Positions 40,534 through 48,304 of a stretch of DNA of 64,000 bases are shown here, piece by piece. Within the stretch, counting starts at the first letter, position 1. Each line of letters opens with the position of its first letter. This DNA is from Pseudoalteromonas lipolytica (GTDB taxonomy: Bacteria > Pseudomonadota > Gammaproteobacteria > Enterobacterales > Alteromonadaceae), in the NCBI RefSeq assembly GCF_900116435.1, contig NZ_FPAZ01000003.1, positions 136,428-200,427 on the forward strand. The letters are read 5' to 3'. The notes beneath the pieces are model-generated. The model had not been told where the DNA came from, did not search any database, and saw only the letters and a program-made list of their open reading frames with translations. The position numbers and the translations under genes were made by a program.

Positions 40534-40989
40534 TTAAAACTTTGCGATGATGTTCGCACGTTCAATGTTACTTAGCATAATCATATGCTCAGTCCCATCT
40601 GCTGAAAGTGTGATCATATCACTGCTAACTGATACTAAATCGCCTTTAAAATTACGGCGACCATCTTGTGGAAGCTTAGTACGCACGCGTACTTCTTCTC
40701 CTTGTGCCTTCTCGTAGTGATCTTGTTTGAATAATGGACGATCAACACCAGGAGACGACACTTCCAAATCGTATTCGTTTGTAATTGGGTCTTCGACATC
40801 TAAGATTGCGCTAACTTGACGACTTACGTCGGCACAATTGTCTACCGTGATCCCTGCATCATGATCGATGTAAACACGTAATGTAGAGTGGCGACCAGCT
40901 TGCACAAACTCAAGACCATGTAACTCAAAGCCTAACATTTCAACGGCTGGTGAGAGCATGGCTACTAAATCTTGCTCAAGTTTTGTCAC
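40534..40989 (-). CDS. rimP: Ribosome maturation factor RimP
   Basis: A 30S assembly factor of 151 residues (E. coli 150). The N-terminal part TKLEQDLVAMLSPAVEMLGFELHGLEF and the motif YDLEVSSPGVDRPLF are diagnostic. I chose the GTG at 40987-40989 because GGAGG lies exactly 6 bases upstream and the length then fits; the longer frame starting MFVWRIF overlaps that Shine-Dalgarno. It follows tRNA-fMet in the same operon. Confidence 0.95.
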   Translation of the reverse strand: MTKLEQDLVAMLSPAVEMLGFELHGLEFVQAGRHSTLRVYIDHDAGITVDNCADVSRQVSAILDVEDPITNEYDLEVSSPGVDRPLFKQDHYEKAQGEEVRVRTKLPQDGRRNFKGDLVSVSSDMITLSADGTEHMIMLSNIERANIIAKF

Positions 40990-41082
40990 GAAAATCCTCC
41001 ATACAAACAAAAAAAGGGCATATAGCCCTGAAATACTGAGTTTAATAATGATTCATAAAATCATGCTAGATCAGATACAACA

Positions 41083-41105
41083 ACGCCCCGAACCAAGCGG
41101 GGCGT
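41083..41105 (-). other. GC-rich hairpin in the metY-rimP spacer
   Basis: Perfect arms ACGCCCC and GGGGCGT around a 9-base loop. There is no clean T run (TTGTTGT on the minus strand), so it is at most a partial terminator, or a processing hairpin between the tRNA and rimP. The rest of 40990-41282 shows nothing further. Confidence 0.5.
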
Positions 41106-41282
41106 CACACCTAAAGCATAAAACTGTGTGGCCTAGGGCCAAGCTTGGTTGCGGTCAATTACCTGACTAAATTAAACTAAATAGCCTAAACGCAAAACGC
41201 GCATTACCCAGAATGCGCGACTTCATACAGTAAAAAATTACTGTGCATGTTAAAGACAACTTACGATGTTTTAACATGAATT

Positions 41283-41359
<77 letters not shown>

Positions 41360-41429
41360 CCAATGGATATCAAGTAAATTACTTAATATCGTTTGCTTGA
41401 GTGGCAAGCACATCAAGTCAATGGCGGCT

Positions 41430-41458
41430 ATTATAAGCATGTAGCGCTCAATTAGCAA
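41430..41458 (-). promoter_or_regulatory. Promoter of metY-rimP-nusA-infB
   Basis: Minus strand: -35 TTGCTA (41453-41458), exactly 17 bases, -10 TATAAT (41430-41435), discriminator AGCCGCC. It lies about 65 bases upstream of the mature fMet tRNA. Confidence 0.8.
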
Positions 41459-41546
41459 CCTTCGGGCATGAATTAGTTGGACAATTTTTTACGAAAAAAA
41501 TAATGACAACCTTGTCATAAAATTTCCTATTTCCGAAAAAATAGGT

Positions 41547-41584
41547 CTATAGTTAACACTATAAGAAGAACAAACTATAGTGTT
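41547..41584 (+). promoter_or_regulatory. Palindromic operator-like region before the globin gene
   Basis: Overlapping inverted repeats. AACACTATA (41555-41563) pairs with TATAGTGTT (41576-41584) across 12 bases. CTATAGT (from 41547) mirrors ACTATA (41558-41563). ACTATAGT (41574-41581) is itself a palindrome. This repeated arrangement 20 to 60 bases before the ATG suggests a dimeric regulator or tandem sites. It does not match the NorR, NsrR or Fnr consensus I know. Confidence 0.5.
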
Positions 41585-41604
41585 GGCTATTAAGCGATTT
41601 TCCT

Positions 41605-42066
41605 ATGAGTCTATCTATTTTTCAAAAAAGGCTTTTACAACAGAATGTTGAATTGCTAAAACCTGATTTCCATCAATTTACGCACACCTTTTACCACAAT
41701 TTGAGCCAGCGTAATCTAACAATGACGATGCCAAGCGAAGAGAGTGTAAGCAAACGAAGCTATATACTATTTTGTGCGCTTAATAAGGTTGTGTCACACC
41801 TTGATGACTTACCTTTGGTGATGCCTTTCATTCAATATATAGCAAACAACCTAAGCTTTTTGAATGTATCAAGTCACGATATAGACCATTTGTGTGACGC
41901 ATTTTTCGACACGCTGGAGTCCCAGCAAAGAGGCTTAAACAGCCACCTAAAACAAGCGTGGTCACAGGCAATTCGTATATTTTCCAACATTGTTAAAAGC
42001 TATTTGTTTGCTTACAGTAATGTAATCTCAATCAATACACGTTGCGCTAATCGGCTTAGTTCATAG
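41605..42066 (+). CDS. Divergent single-domain globin-like protein
   Basis: A 153-residue all-helical protein resembling Vitreoscilla-type haemoglobin. TFYHNL corresponds to helix B with Tyr B10 (VHb TFYKNL), LDDLPLVMPFIQYIANN to helices E/F, SSHDIDHLCDAFFDTL carries a His at the expected proximal (F8) position, and AWSQAIRIFSNIVKSYLFAY to helices G/H. The segment between B10 and the E helix is changed and no clear distal Gln is seen, so haem and O2/NO binding are inferred. It stands alone with its own palindromic promoter region and is convergent with the DUF4124 gene after 17 bases. Confidence 0.6.
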   Translation: MSLSIFQKRLLQQNVELLKPDFHQFTHTFYHNLSQRNLTMTMPSEESVSKRSYILFCALNKVVSHLDDLPLVMPFIQYIANNLSFLNVSSHDIDHLCDAFFDTLESQQRGLNSHLKQAWSQAIRIFSNIVKSYLFAYSNVISINTRCANRLSS

Positions 42067-42083
42067 TTGAGGGCTGACACTAA

Positions 42084-42863
42084 TTAATATTGAGTAAGTT
42101 CATTATTCAGTCTATCGATTTGGCGCTGCTCAACAGCAATGAGTGTATTAAATTTACTGGTCACCGCAGACATTTTGTCTGATAAAGCCTGGTCGCTACT
42201 CGCATCGACTAGATTAGTCGGTCTGGTAGAGGCTTGTTGCTCAAGGCGCTTAATTTGTTGATTTAGCTCAACATGATAACGGTCAATTTTGTCTTTGTGC
42301 TCTGCGATTTCACGTTTAATCTGTTCACTACGAATAAAATGGTCAATTTCATTCTGTTCTGTATCGTTACTTTGCAAAACTAACTGGCTTTTTTCTGTGC
42401 TTAACCTGTCTATATTACGCTGCTCATTGTTGATCAATAAATTATAACGTTCTGAAACGGCAGACATCTGTTTAGCTATGGCGGCTTCTTTTTTTGCTCC
42501 GACCAAATTGTGCAGTTGCGCATCGGCTTGACTGCTTAATGCCGCAATTTCATTGTTCATCCGTTCTGAGTAAGAGTCTATTTTATTATTGTGTTCTGCA
42601 ATTTTGGCGTCTATTTGCTTTAATCGAATATAGTTATCAATCTCTGCTGTTACATCGCTTGATTCAGAAACAGGTTTTGGCGAGCCTAATAATGTGGGGT
42701 TTTGCTCTTTAACGGTGATCAACTTTGCATCTTTGCCGCAAGGTTGTTGGCTAAACTCAACAATGCCATTTTTTTCGCATTGATAAATTGCCGCGTTGGC
42801 CGCCTTGCTCAAAGTGACCCCTAAACAAACCAGTGTAAATAAAGTAAAGAAGCGTGGTTTCAT
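42084..42863 (-). CDS. Exported DUF4124 protein with two 98-residue coiled-coil repeats
   Basis: A 259-residue protein: signal peptide (FFTLFTLVCLGVTLSKAANA), DUF4124 domain (IYQCEKNGIVEFSQQPCG, residues 26-43, with two Cys), then two tandem helical repeats offset by exactly 98 residues. EIDNYIRLKQ at 74 matches EIDHFIRSEQ at 172, MSAVSERYNLLI at 133 matches MSAVTSKFNTLI at 231, and EQRNIDRL at 147 matches EQRQIDRL at 245. No gap is needed, so this is a clean internal duplication that has since diverged. DUF4124 domains have no known function. It is divergent from the photolyase gene. Confidence 0.7.
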   Translation of the reverse strand: MKPRFFTLFTLVCLGVTLSKAANAAIYQCEKNGIVEFSQQPCGKDAKLITVKEQNPTLLGSPKPVSESSDVTAEIDNYIRLKQIDAKIAEHNNKIDSYSERMNNEIAALSSQADAQLHNLVGAKKEAAIAKQMSAVSERYNLLINNEQRNIDRLSTEKSQLVLQSNDTEQNEIDHFIRSEQIKREIAEHKDKIDRYHVELNQQIKRLEQQASTRPTNLVDASSDQALSDKMSAVTSKFNTLIAVEQRQIDRLNNELTQY

Positions 42864-42976
42864 AATATCGTCCCTGTTGTTTATCCTGTGTTTCTGTAAG
42901 CATGTTGTGGGCCAACACGATCTAAATTCAGCGGTATTACGTAGTAATTTAAATCAATTATCATGGGTTTACTATT

Positions 42977-44533
42977 GTGCATTACTCTACTTTGCGATTT
43001 ATTTTTGGCGATCAACTCAATGCTAGCCACAGCTGGTATAAAGATGAAGATCAGCACACCACTCTTTATGTCATCGCTGAGCTAAAACAAGAAACCGATT
43101 ACGTAAAACATCATACACAAAAAATTGCCGCCTTTTTCTTAGCAATGGAACACTTTGCAAAGGCGCTAAAAAGCGCGGGGTTTAATGTGCTACATCTTAC
43201 CTTAGATGACACAGAAGATGACGAATCATTACCCGCCCTTCTTACCCGTTTAGCGAAACACTACCAATGTAAACGCATTGAATACCAGTATCCCGATGAA
43301 TACCGACTCAAACAGCAATTACAGGCATTCTCAGAAAACAGTGAGTGTGCGATTACCGCATACGACACAGAGCATTTTTTACTTCCCTTTAATGATATAT
43401 GCCAACACTTTAAAAAAGACAAGCATGTAAAAATGGAATTCTTTTATCGCGCAATGCGTAAACGATTCAATATATTAATGGACGAAAACAATGAACCGGT
43501 CGGAGGCAAGTGGAACTTTGATCAACAAAATAGAAACAAGTTAAAACAACATGATCTCAACGCAATTCCTGAACCACTGTGCTTTGGGCACGATGTTAAG
43601 GACATTCTTTCACGCATAAAAAAACATAACATAACGACATTTGGAGAGTGCAATCATTCGATACTTTGGCCAACAACACGTTATGAAGCAAAGCAGCTTC
43701 TTGATTTTTTTTGCGATCATTTGTTAGTTCACTTTGGGCAATTTCAAGATGCGATGACCTGTCAATCTGAGCACCAATGGTCGTTATATCACAGCCGCTT
43801 GTCGTTTGCTCTCAACACTAAAATGCTGCACCCAATGCAGGTTATTAAGCGCGTGATTGAGGCTTTTGAAAAACAGCAGCAAAAAATTGATATTGCCCAA
43901 GTTGAAGGGTTCATTAGACAAATTCTGGGCTGGCGCGAATATGTGCGTGGTATTTACTGGCAAAATATGCCTGACTACGCCAACAAAAATGCCCTTGACG
44001 CAAAGCGTGCCCTGCCCGACTATTTTTGGCACGCAAACACTAAAATGAAATGTATGCACCATGCAATTAAGCAAAGTTTAGACACCGCCTATGCTCATCA
44101 TATTCAACGTTTGATGATAACGGGTAACTTTTGTTTGCTTACAGCCATAAACCCAAATGAAGTCGATGCTTGGTATTTAGGTATTTATATTGATGCTATC
44201 GAATGGGTTGAAATGCCCAACACTCGCGGCATGAGTCAATTTGCAGACGGCGGCTTAATTGCCACTAAACCGTATGCCGCAAGCGGTAATTACATTAATA
44301 AAATGAGTGACTATTGTAAGGATTGCCATTACAACGTGAAAGAAAAAGCCACCGATGATGCGTGCCCTTTCAATAGTTTATATTGGAACTTCATGCTAGA
44401 GCACGAACAATTGCTTAGCAAAAATCCGCGTATAGGCATGATTTATAACACCTGGTATAAACAAGATGAATCGCAGCAACAAGCCACTCTCAAACGCGCA
44501 AAGTGGTGCGTCGATAATTTAGAGAAATTATAA
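42977..44533 (+). CDS. Iron-sulfur bacterial cryptochrome/(6-4) photolyase (FeS-BCP)
   Basis: A 518-residue flavoprotein of the deoxyribodipyrimidine photolyase-related class. The N-terminal antenna fold starts LRFIFGDQLNASHSW. The FAD domain holds KWNFD, GWREYVRGIYW, HHIQRLMITGNF and NTRGMSQFADGGL. Four Cys match the [4Fe-4S] ligands of Agrobacterium PhrB: C359 (MKCMHH) and C447-x2-C450-x12-C463. PhrB repairs (6-4) photoproducts and binds a lumazine antenna; the same is likely here. The start codon is GTG with a weak Shine-Dalgarno; a TTG four codons later is possible. It stands alone, divergent from the DUF4124 gene. Confidence 0.9.
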   Translation: MHYSTLRFIFGDQLNASHSWYKDEDQHTTLYVIAELKQETDYVKHHTQKIAAFFLAMEHFAKALKSAGFNVLHLTLDDTEDDESLPALLTRLAKHYQCKRIEYQYPDEYRLKQQLQAFSENSECAITAYDTEHFLLPFNDICQHFKKDKHVKMEFFYRAMRKRFNILMDENNEPVGGKWNFDQQNRNKLKQHDLNAIPEPLCFGHDVKDILSRIKKHNITTFGECNHSILWPTTRYEAKQLLDFFCDHLLVHFGQFQDAMTCQSEHQWSLYHSRLSFALNTKMLHPMQVIKRVIEAFEKQQQKIDIAQVEGFIRQILGWREYVRGIYWQNMPDYANKNALDAKRALPDYFWHANTKMKCMHHAIKQSLDTAYAHHIQRLMITGNFCLLTAINPNEVDAWYLGIYIDAIEWVEMPNTRGMSQFADGGLIATKPYAASGNYINKMSDYCKDCHYNVKEKATDDACPFNSLYWNFMLEHEQLLSKNPRIGMIYNTWYKQDESQQQATLKRAKWCVDNLEKL

Positions 44534-44560
44534 AAAAGGCCGCCTCAAATGAGGCGGCCT
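44532..44560 (-). terminator. Terminator of the hsp20 gene
   Basis: Perfect 10-base-pair stem AGGCCGCCTC / GAGGCGGCCT, loop AAAT, followed by six T on the minus strand. It lies 46 bases past the hsp20 stop and 4 bases past the photolyase stop; on the plus strand there is no T run. Confidence 0.85.
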
Positions 44561-44605
44561 ACTTCTAACAAATAACAAGGGGAAACAATGCTGATTACAG
44601 CTTAA

Positions 44606-45052
44606 TTACTTATTCTCAAGCAATTTACCACTGCCAATTTCAATTTTACGTGGTTTGAGTGCTTCAGGAATTTCACGCTGTAAATCAATGCTTAAAAGTC
44701 CATTTTCAAGGTCTGCACCGAGTACTTTAACGTGGTCACCTAGTTGGAACTTACGTTCAAAGTTGCGCTCAGCAATTCCTTGATGGATAAACTTACGCTC
44801 TGCATTGTCTTCTTTGTCAGCTTTTGTGCCGCTGACTTTTAATGTATTGTTTTCTGACTCAATGGTCAGTTCACTTTCACTAAAACCGGCAACGGCCATA
44901 GTGATACGGTATTTGTCTTTATCTAATGCTTCGATGTTGTATGGAGGAAAACTTGGCTGCTTGTCTGTGCGTGCTGCCGCATCCATTAATGATGCTAAAT
45001 GATCGAAGCCAATGAATGAACGATAAAGTGGTGATAAGTCTACTGTACGCAT
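44606..45052 (-). CDS. ibpA: Small heat-shock protein Hsp20 (IbpA/IbpB family)
   Basis: An ATP-independent holdase of 148 residues. MRTVDLSPLYRSFIGFDHLASLMD matches the IbpA N-terminus. The alpha-crystallin domain spans about 35-130 (YNIEALDKDKYRITMAVAGFSESEL; ADLENGLLSIDLQREIPEA) and a C-terminal I-x-I-like motif (KIEIGSG) follows. I use ATG 45050-45052 with GAGG 8 bases upstream; the longer frame reads back through the leader. A ROSE-type thermometer covers that GAGG and a sigma-32 promoter lies 135 bases upstream, so it is heat-controlled at two levels. Confidence 0.93.
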   Translation of the reverse strand: MRTVDLSPLYRSFIGFDHLASLMDAAARTDKQPSFPPYNIEALDKDKYRITMAVAGFSESELTIESENNTLKVSGTKADKEDNAERKFIHQGIAERNFERKFQLGDHVKVLGADLENGLLSIDLQREIPEALKPRKIEIGSGKLLENK

Positions 45053-45055
45053 AAT

Positions 45056-45116
45056 AATATCCTCATATTTAAGCGATATTTTGTTAGTACTCTTCTTTTG
45101 AACAAGTGCTAACAAA
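45056..45116 (-). promoter_or_regulatory. ROSE-type RNA thermometer in the hsp20 leader
   Basis: In mRNA sense AAUAUC-G-CUU (upper part at 45071-45080) pairs with GAGGAUAUU (45056-45064), giving nine base pairs with one bulged G. The anti-Shine-Dalgarno strand contains UCGCU, fitting the ROSE motif U(U/C)GCU, and the paired GAGG is the ribosome-binding site of hsp20. An upstream hairpin (45106-45116 with 45080-45090, 10 of 11 matches) completes the multi-hairpin layout seen in ibpA leaders. Melting on heating would free the site. Confidence 0.8.
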
Positions 45117-45186
45117 GTTAAATTAATTATATAAATTTCAATTACTTTGGTTTGTTTGGGACCCATCAGGCGTCCTCACTAAACGA

Positions 45187-45213
45187 TTTATGGGCAAGCA
45201 AAATCTTTTCAAG
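45187..45213 (-). promoter_or_regulatory. Heat-shock (sigma-32) promoter of hsp20
   Basis: Minus strand: -35 CTTGAA (45208-45213, perfect), 12 bases, -10 GCCCATAAA (45187-45195). The -35 lies inside the inverted repeat AAAATCTT-TTC-AAGATTTT (45200-45218). Spacing is one base shorter than in E. coli groE, and the -10 differs from CCCCATNTA at two positions. Confidence 0.65.
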
Positions 45214-45320
45214 ATTTTTTACAAAAAAAATTGCAATTTTTTTCTCTTTTTGAAATTTATTGAGGCTTATTCTGGTCTGAATAAGTTGATTTTAAAGGGC
45301 TAAGCACGTACAAAATAAAA

Positions 45321-45839
45321 ATGAAAAAAATACCCTCAGTTTTAAAAAAAATAGTCGCTTTGACTAAAAACTTGCTGTTGATGGCTATCATCTTGTATGC
45401 CGTTACGCTATTTCAGCAACGAAATTTATTACCAACAGACCACACTCCCGCCCCCTATTTCAATTTAGCGACACTCGACAATCCACAGCAACGCGTCACC
45501 ATTGCCGATTTAAAAGGCACAAACACAGTGCTGTATTTTTTTGCCCCTTGGTGCAGTATTTGTCGCTACAGTATGCCTAATCTCGAAAAAGCCTATCAAC
45601 AAGGCGAACTGAATGCGATTGCCATTGCCCTTGATTATGAAAATATTGACGAGATAACGCAGTTTACAGATTCACTAGACTTAACGATGCCCGTTTTATT
45701 AGGGACACGGTATACAGGACAAGATTATAAAGTCAGTGCCTACCCAACGTATTATGTTATTAATGAGCAACTCGCGATTACAGCTCATTCTATGGGGTAT
45801 TCCACAGAACTTGGGCTGCGCATACGAACACGAAAGTGA
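45321..45839 (+). CDS. Membrane-anchored TlpA-like thioredoxin-fold protein
   Basis: A 172-residue protein with an N-terminal membrane anchor (LLLMAIILYAVTLF) and a periplasmic thioredoxin/redoxin domain. The active site is FFAPWCSICRYSMPNL with C78 and C81, and the cis-Pro loop is SAYPTYYV. WCxxC proteins of this type reduce or oxidise periplasmic disulfides; the partner is unknown. The reading frame starts in an AT-rich stretch with a poor Shine-Dalgarno. It is followed by grxA after 117 bases, so two thiol-redox genes are adjacent. Confidence 0.8.
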   Translation: MKKIPSVLKKIVALTKNLLLMAIILYAVTLFQQRNLLPTDHTPAPYFNLATLDNPQQRVTIADLKGTNTVLYFFAPWCSICRYSMPNLEKAYQQGELNAIAIALDYENIDEITQFTDSLDLTMPVLLGTRYTGQDYKVSAYPTYYVINEQLAITAHSMGYSTELGLRIRTRK

Positions 45840-45956
45840 CTTAAGAGGCACTCAGAGACAAAACAGAATAGAGTAATCGATTTTATGCACTGTTTTTATG
45901 AATCTAATTCGTTAATATGATAACTAGACCAACACACTTACATCGAGGAGAGCGAT

Positions 45957-46220
45957 ATGTTGACTGTAATTTTTGGCCGTGAGGGCTGTCCATACTGTGT
46001 ACGCGCAAAAGACGTAGCAGAAAAACTAGCGAACGAGCGTGAGGATTTTAAATTTCGCTACATCGATATTATTAAAGAAGGTATCAGCAAAGCAGATTTA
46101 GAAAAGTCTGCTGGCAAACCTTGCCCAACCGTTCCACAAATTTTTATTGACCAAACTCACATTGGTGGCTTCACAGAATTCGAAGCATACGCTAAAGAAA
46201 ATTTAGGGTTATATCAATAA
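45957..46220 (+). CDS. grxA: Glutaredoxin 1
   Basis: An 87-residue glutaredoxin (E. coli Grx1 85). The active site is CPYC at residues 11-14 in VIFGREGCPYCVRAKD; TVPQIFID with cis-Pro and HIGGFTEFEAY bind glutathione. It reduces ribonucleotide reductase, PAPS reductase and OxyR. GAGGAG precedes the ATG. I looked for an OxyR site upstream and found none that convinces. Confidence 0.96.
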   Translation: MLTVIFGREGCPYCVRAKDVAEKLANEREDFKFRYIDIIKEGISKADLEKSAGKPCPTVPQIFIDQTHIGGFTEFEAYAKENLGLYQ

Positions 46221-46230
46221 ATTGTAAACA

Positions 46231-46362
46231 TGGTTGATTTTGGTAAATTACAACTGATTAAATTATGACCAACATCAACCACATACAAATTAGTTGTAAT
46301 TTATACAAGCAATTGCATTGTATTTCCTATACAATGCGCGCCTCTTTAAATTCGTTGAGGCG
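46231..46362 (+). promoter_or_regulatory. Structured leader of deaD
   Basis: Four inverted repeats within 132 bases. TGGTTGAT (46231-46238) pairs with ATCAACCA (46274-46281), and AAATTACAACT (46245-46255) with AGTTGTAATTT (46292-46302). These two interleave, so they compete or form a pseudoknot. GCATTGTAT (46315-46323) pairs with ATACAATGC (46329-46337). CGCCTC (46339-46344) pairs with GAGGCG (46357-46362), covering the deaD Shine-Dalgarno GAGG. All pairings are perfect. The transcription start is unknown, so which repeats are RNA and which are operator DNA is open. Confidence 0.65.
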
Positions 46363-46367
46363 TATTA

Positions 46368-48197
46368 ATGTCAGAACCAGTCACGTTTGAATCTTTAAAT
46401 CTTTCTCCTGCAATTTTAAAAGCAGTTGAAGAGCTAGGTTACAAGACTCCATCTGAAATCCAAGCTCAATGTATACCGTTATTGCTAGAAAGAAAGGACG
46501 TACTGGGACTAGCGCAAACGGGTACAGGTAAAACAGCAGCATTTGCACTGCCATTACTAAATAATATTGACCCGTCTGTGAAACAGCCACAGATCCTTGT
46601 TCTAACGCCTACGCGTGAACTTGCGATCCAAGTAGCTGAGGCATTCGAACAATATGCTAAGCATACTCGTGGTGTAGAAGTTTTAGCCCTTTATGGTGGC
46701 CAAAGCTACAGCATCCAATTAAGTGCACTTCGTCGTGGCGCGCAAATCATTGTTGCAACGCCAGGCCGCTTAATCGACCACATTAACCGTGGCACAATCA
46801 AATTCGAGAGCTTACAAGCCCTTGTTCTTGATGAAGCGGACGAAATGTTACGCATGGGTTTCATTGATGATGTAGAAAGCATCATGGAAAAAACACCGCG
46901 TGAAAAGCAAACATGTCTTTTCTCTGCAACCATGCCTAAGCAAATCCAAAATATCAGCAGCAAATACATGAACGAGCCTGAGCAAGTTCATATTTCAGCG
47001 CGTAACTCAACAGTATCGACTGTTGAACAAGTATTTTGGAATGCACACGTACACAAAAACAAAGCGATCGTGCGCTTCTTAGAAGCTGAAGAATACGATG
47101 GTGCGATTGTTTTCGTACGTACACGTAATGACACAGTACAATTAGCTGAATTACTTGAGCGCGAAGGTTTCTCTGCCGCACCACTTAATGGTGACATGAA
47201 CCAACAAGCACGTGAACGCACTGTAGAGCGTTTGAAAAGTGGTTTACTTGATATCGTAATTGCAACCGACGTTGCAGCACGTGGTCTAGATGTTGACCGT
47301 TTAAGCTTGGTAATTAACTACGATATTCCACAAGACTCTGAAGCCTACGTTCACCGTATTGGCCGTACAGGTCGTGCGGGTCGTTCAGGTAAAGCGATTC
47401 TTTTCGTAAAACACAACGAGCGTTATTTACTTAAAAATATCATTCGTCATACGAAGTCTGAAATTGCACAAGTAGATTTACCAACAGCGAAAGTTGTTGA
47501 AGAAAAACGCATCAAAGCATTGCAAGACAAGTTGACTATTGCACTTGAAAATAAAGACATCACGTTCTTTAACCAAGTAGCGGCCAACATGGCTGAAAAG
47601 CTTGAACTAAGCTTCGAAGACTTAGCAGGTGCCTTACTGTGTTTAGCGCAGCAACAATCACCAATCAAGGTTGAAGAAGTTAAAGTTCAACCGCGTGGCG
47701 AACGTACAGAACGCGGTGGTGATCGCCGTCGTAACGAACGTGCTGACCGTGGTGATCGCCCTGCTCGCGAACGTAAACCGCGTGAGCCGCGTGAACGTAA
47801 CAGCCGCAGCATGGGTCCTATGGATACATACCGTATCGAAGTAGGTCGTGAGCACGGTGTACAAGTTAAAAATATCGTTGGTGCGATTGCTAACGAAGCA
47901 GATATCTCAAGCAAGTTTATTGGTGACATTCGTCTGCACGACAGTCACAGTACGGTACAATTACCGCAAAACATGCCTAAAGATGTGCTTGATCACTTCC
48001 AAAAAGTGTTTATTTGTAAACGCCCAATGGGAATGACACTCACCAAAGCTGAAGCCGCTTCTGAGCGCCCAGAGCGCGGCGAACGCCCAGCAGGTGAGCG
48101 CAGTGATAAAAAGCGTAGCTTCAAAGACAAAGACCGTGGTGAAAAACGTAGCGGCCCTCGTAAAGAGCGTCGTCCAGTAAGCTTCACAGCTAACTAA
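46368..48197 (+). CDS. deaD: DEAD-box RNA helicase DeaD (CsdA)
   Basis: An ATP-dependent RNA helicase of 609 residues for 50S assembly and mRNA decay at low temperature. Q motif and Walker A AQTGTGKT, DEAD in VLDEADEMLRMGF, SAT in FSATMP, HRIGRTGRAGRSG, then a DbpA-like RNA-binding domain (TYRIEVGREHGVQVKNIVGAI, about 480-555) between two Arg-rich tails. That architecture distinguishes DeaD from other DEAD-box proteins. GAGG lies 7 bases before the ATG but can pair with CGCCTC upstream. In E. coli deaD follows nlpI; here it is 15 kb away on the other strand. Confidence 0.96.
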   Translation: MSEPVTFESLNLSPAILKAVEELGYKTPSEIQAQCIPLLLERKDVLGLAQTGTGKTAAFALPLLNNIDPSVKQPQILVLTPTRELAIQVAEAFEQYAKHTRGVEVLALYGGQSYSIQLSALRRGAQIIVATPGRLIDHINRGTIKFESLQALVLDEADEMLRMGFIDDVESIMEKTPREKQTCLFSATMPKQIQNISSKYMNEPEQVHISARNSTVSTVEQVFWNAHVHKNKAIVRFLEAEEYDGAIVFVRTRNDTVQLAELLEREGFSAAPLNGDMNQQARERTVERLKSGLLDIVIATDVAARGLDVDRLSLVINYDIPQDSEAYVHRIGRTGRAGRSGKAILFVKHNERYLLKNIIRHTKSEIAQVDLPTAKVVEEKRIKALQDKLTIALENKDITFFNQVAANMAEKLELSFEDLAGALLCLAQQQSPIKVEEVKVQPRGERTERGGDRRRNERADRGDRPARERKPREPRERNSRSMGPMDTYRIEVGREHGVQVKNIVGAIANEADISSKFIGDIRLHDSHSTVQLPQNMPKDVLDHFQKVFICKRPMGMTLTKAEAASERPERGERPAGERSDKKRSFKDKDRGEKRSGPRKERRPVSFTAN

Positions 48198-48216
48198 GCG
48201 TTTAAAGCTAACGACT

Positions 48217-48252
48217 AAAAAAACCTTGTCATGAGAGTGACAAGGTTTTTTT
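48217..48252 (+). terminator. Terminator of deaD
   Basis: Stem ACCTTGTCA, loop TGAGAG, TGACAAGGT, flanked by A and T runs, 20 bases past the deaD stop. Confidence 0.92.
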
Positions 48253-48304
48253 GTGTCTGAAGTAAAGCTGTCAGCTATCACCATTCAGTTTTTAAAGTCA
48301 CGGC

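Noticed and set aside
42796-43026. 76-codon plus-strand frame between the DUF4124 and photolyase genes
   Set aside because: Starts inside the DUF4124 gene on the other strand and ends inside the photolyase gene in another frame; no Shine-Dalgarno.
45840-45956. OxyR binding site before grxA
   Set aside because: One ATAG is present but the spaced CTAT/ATAG pattern of four half-sites is not.
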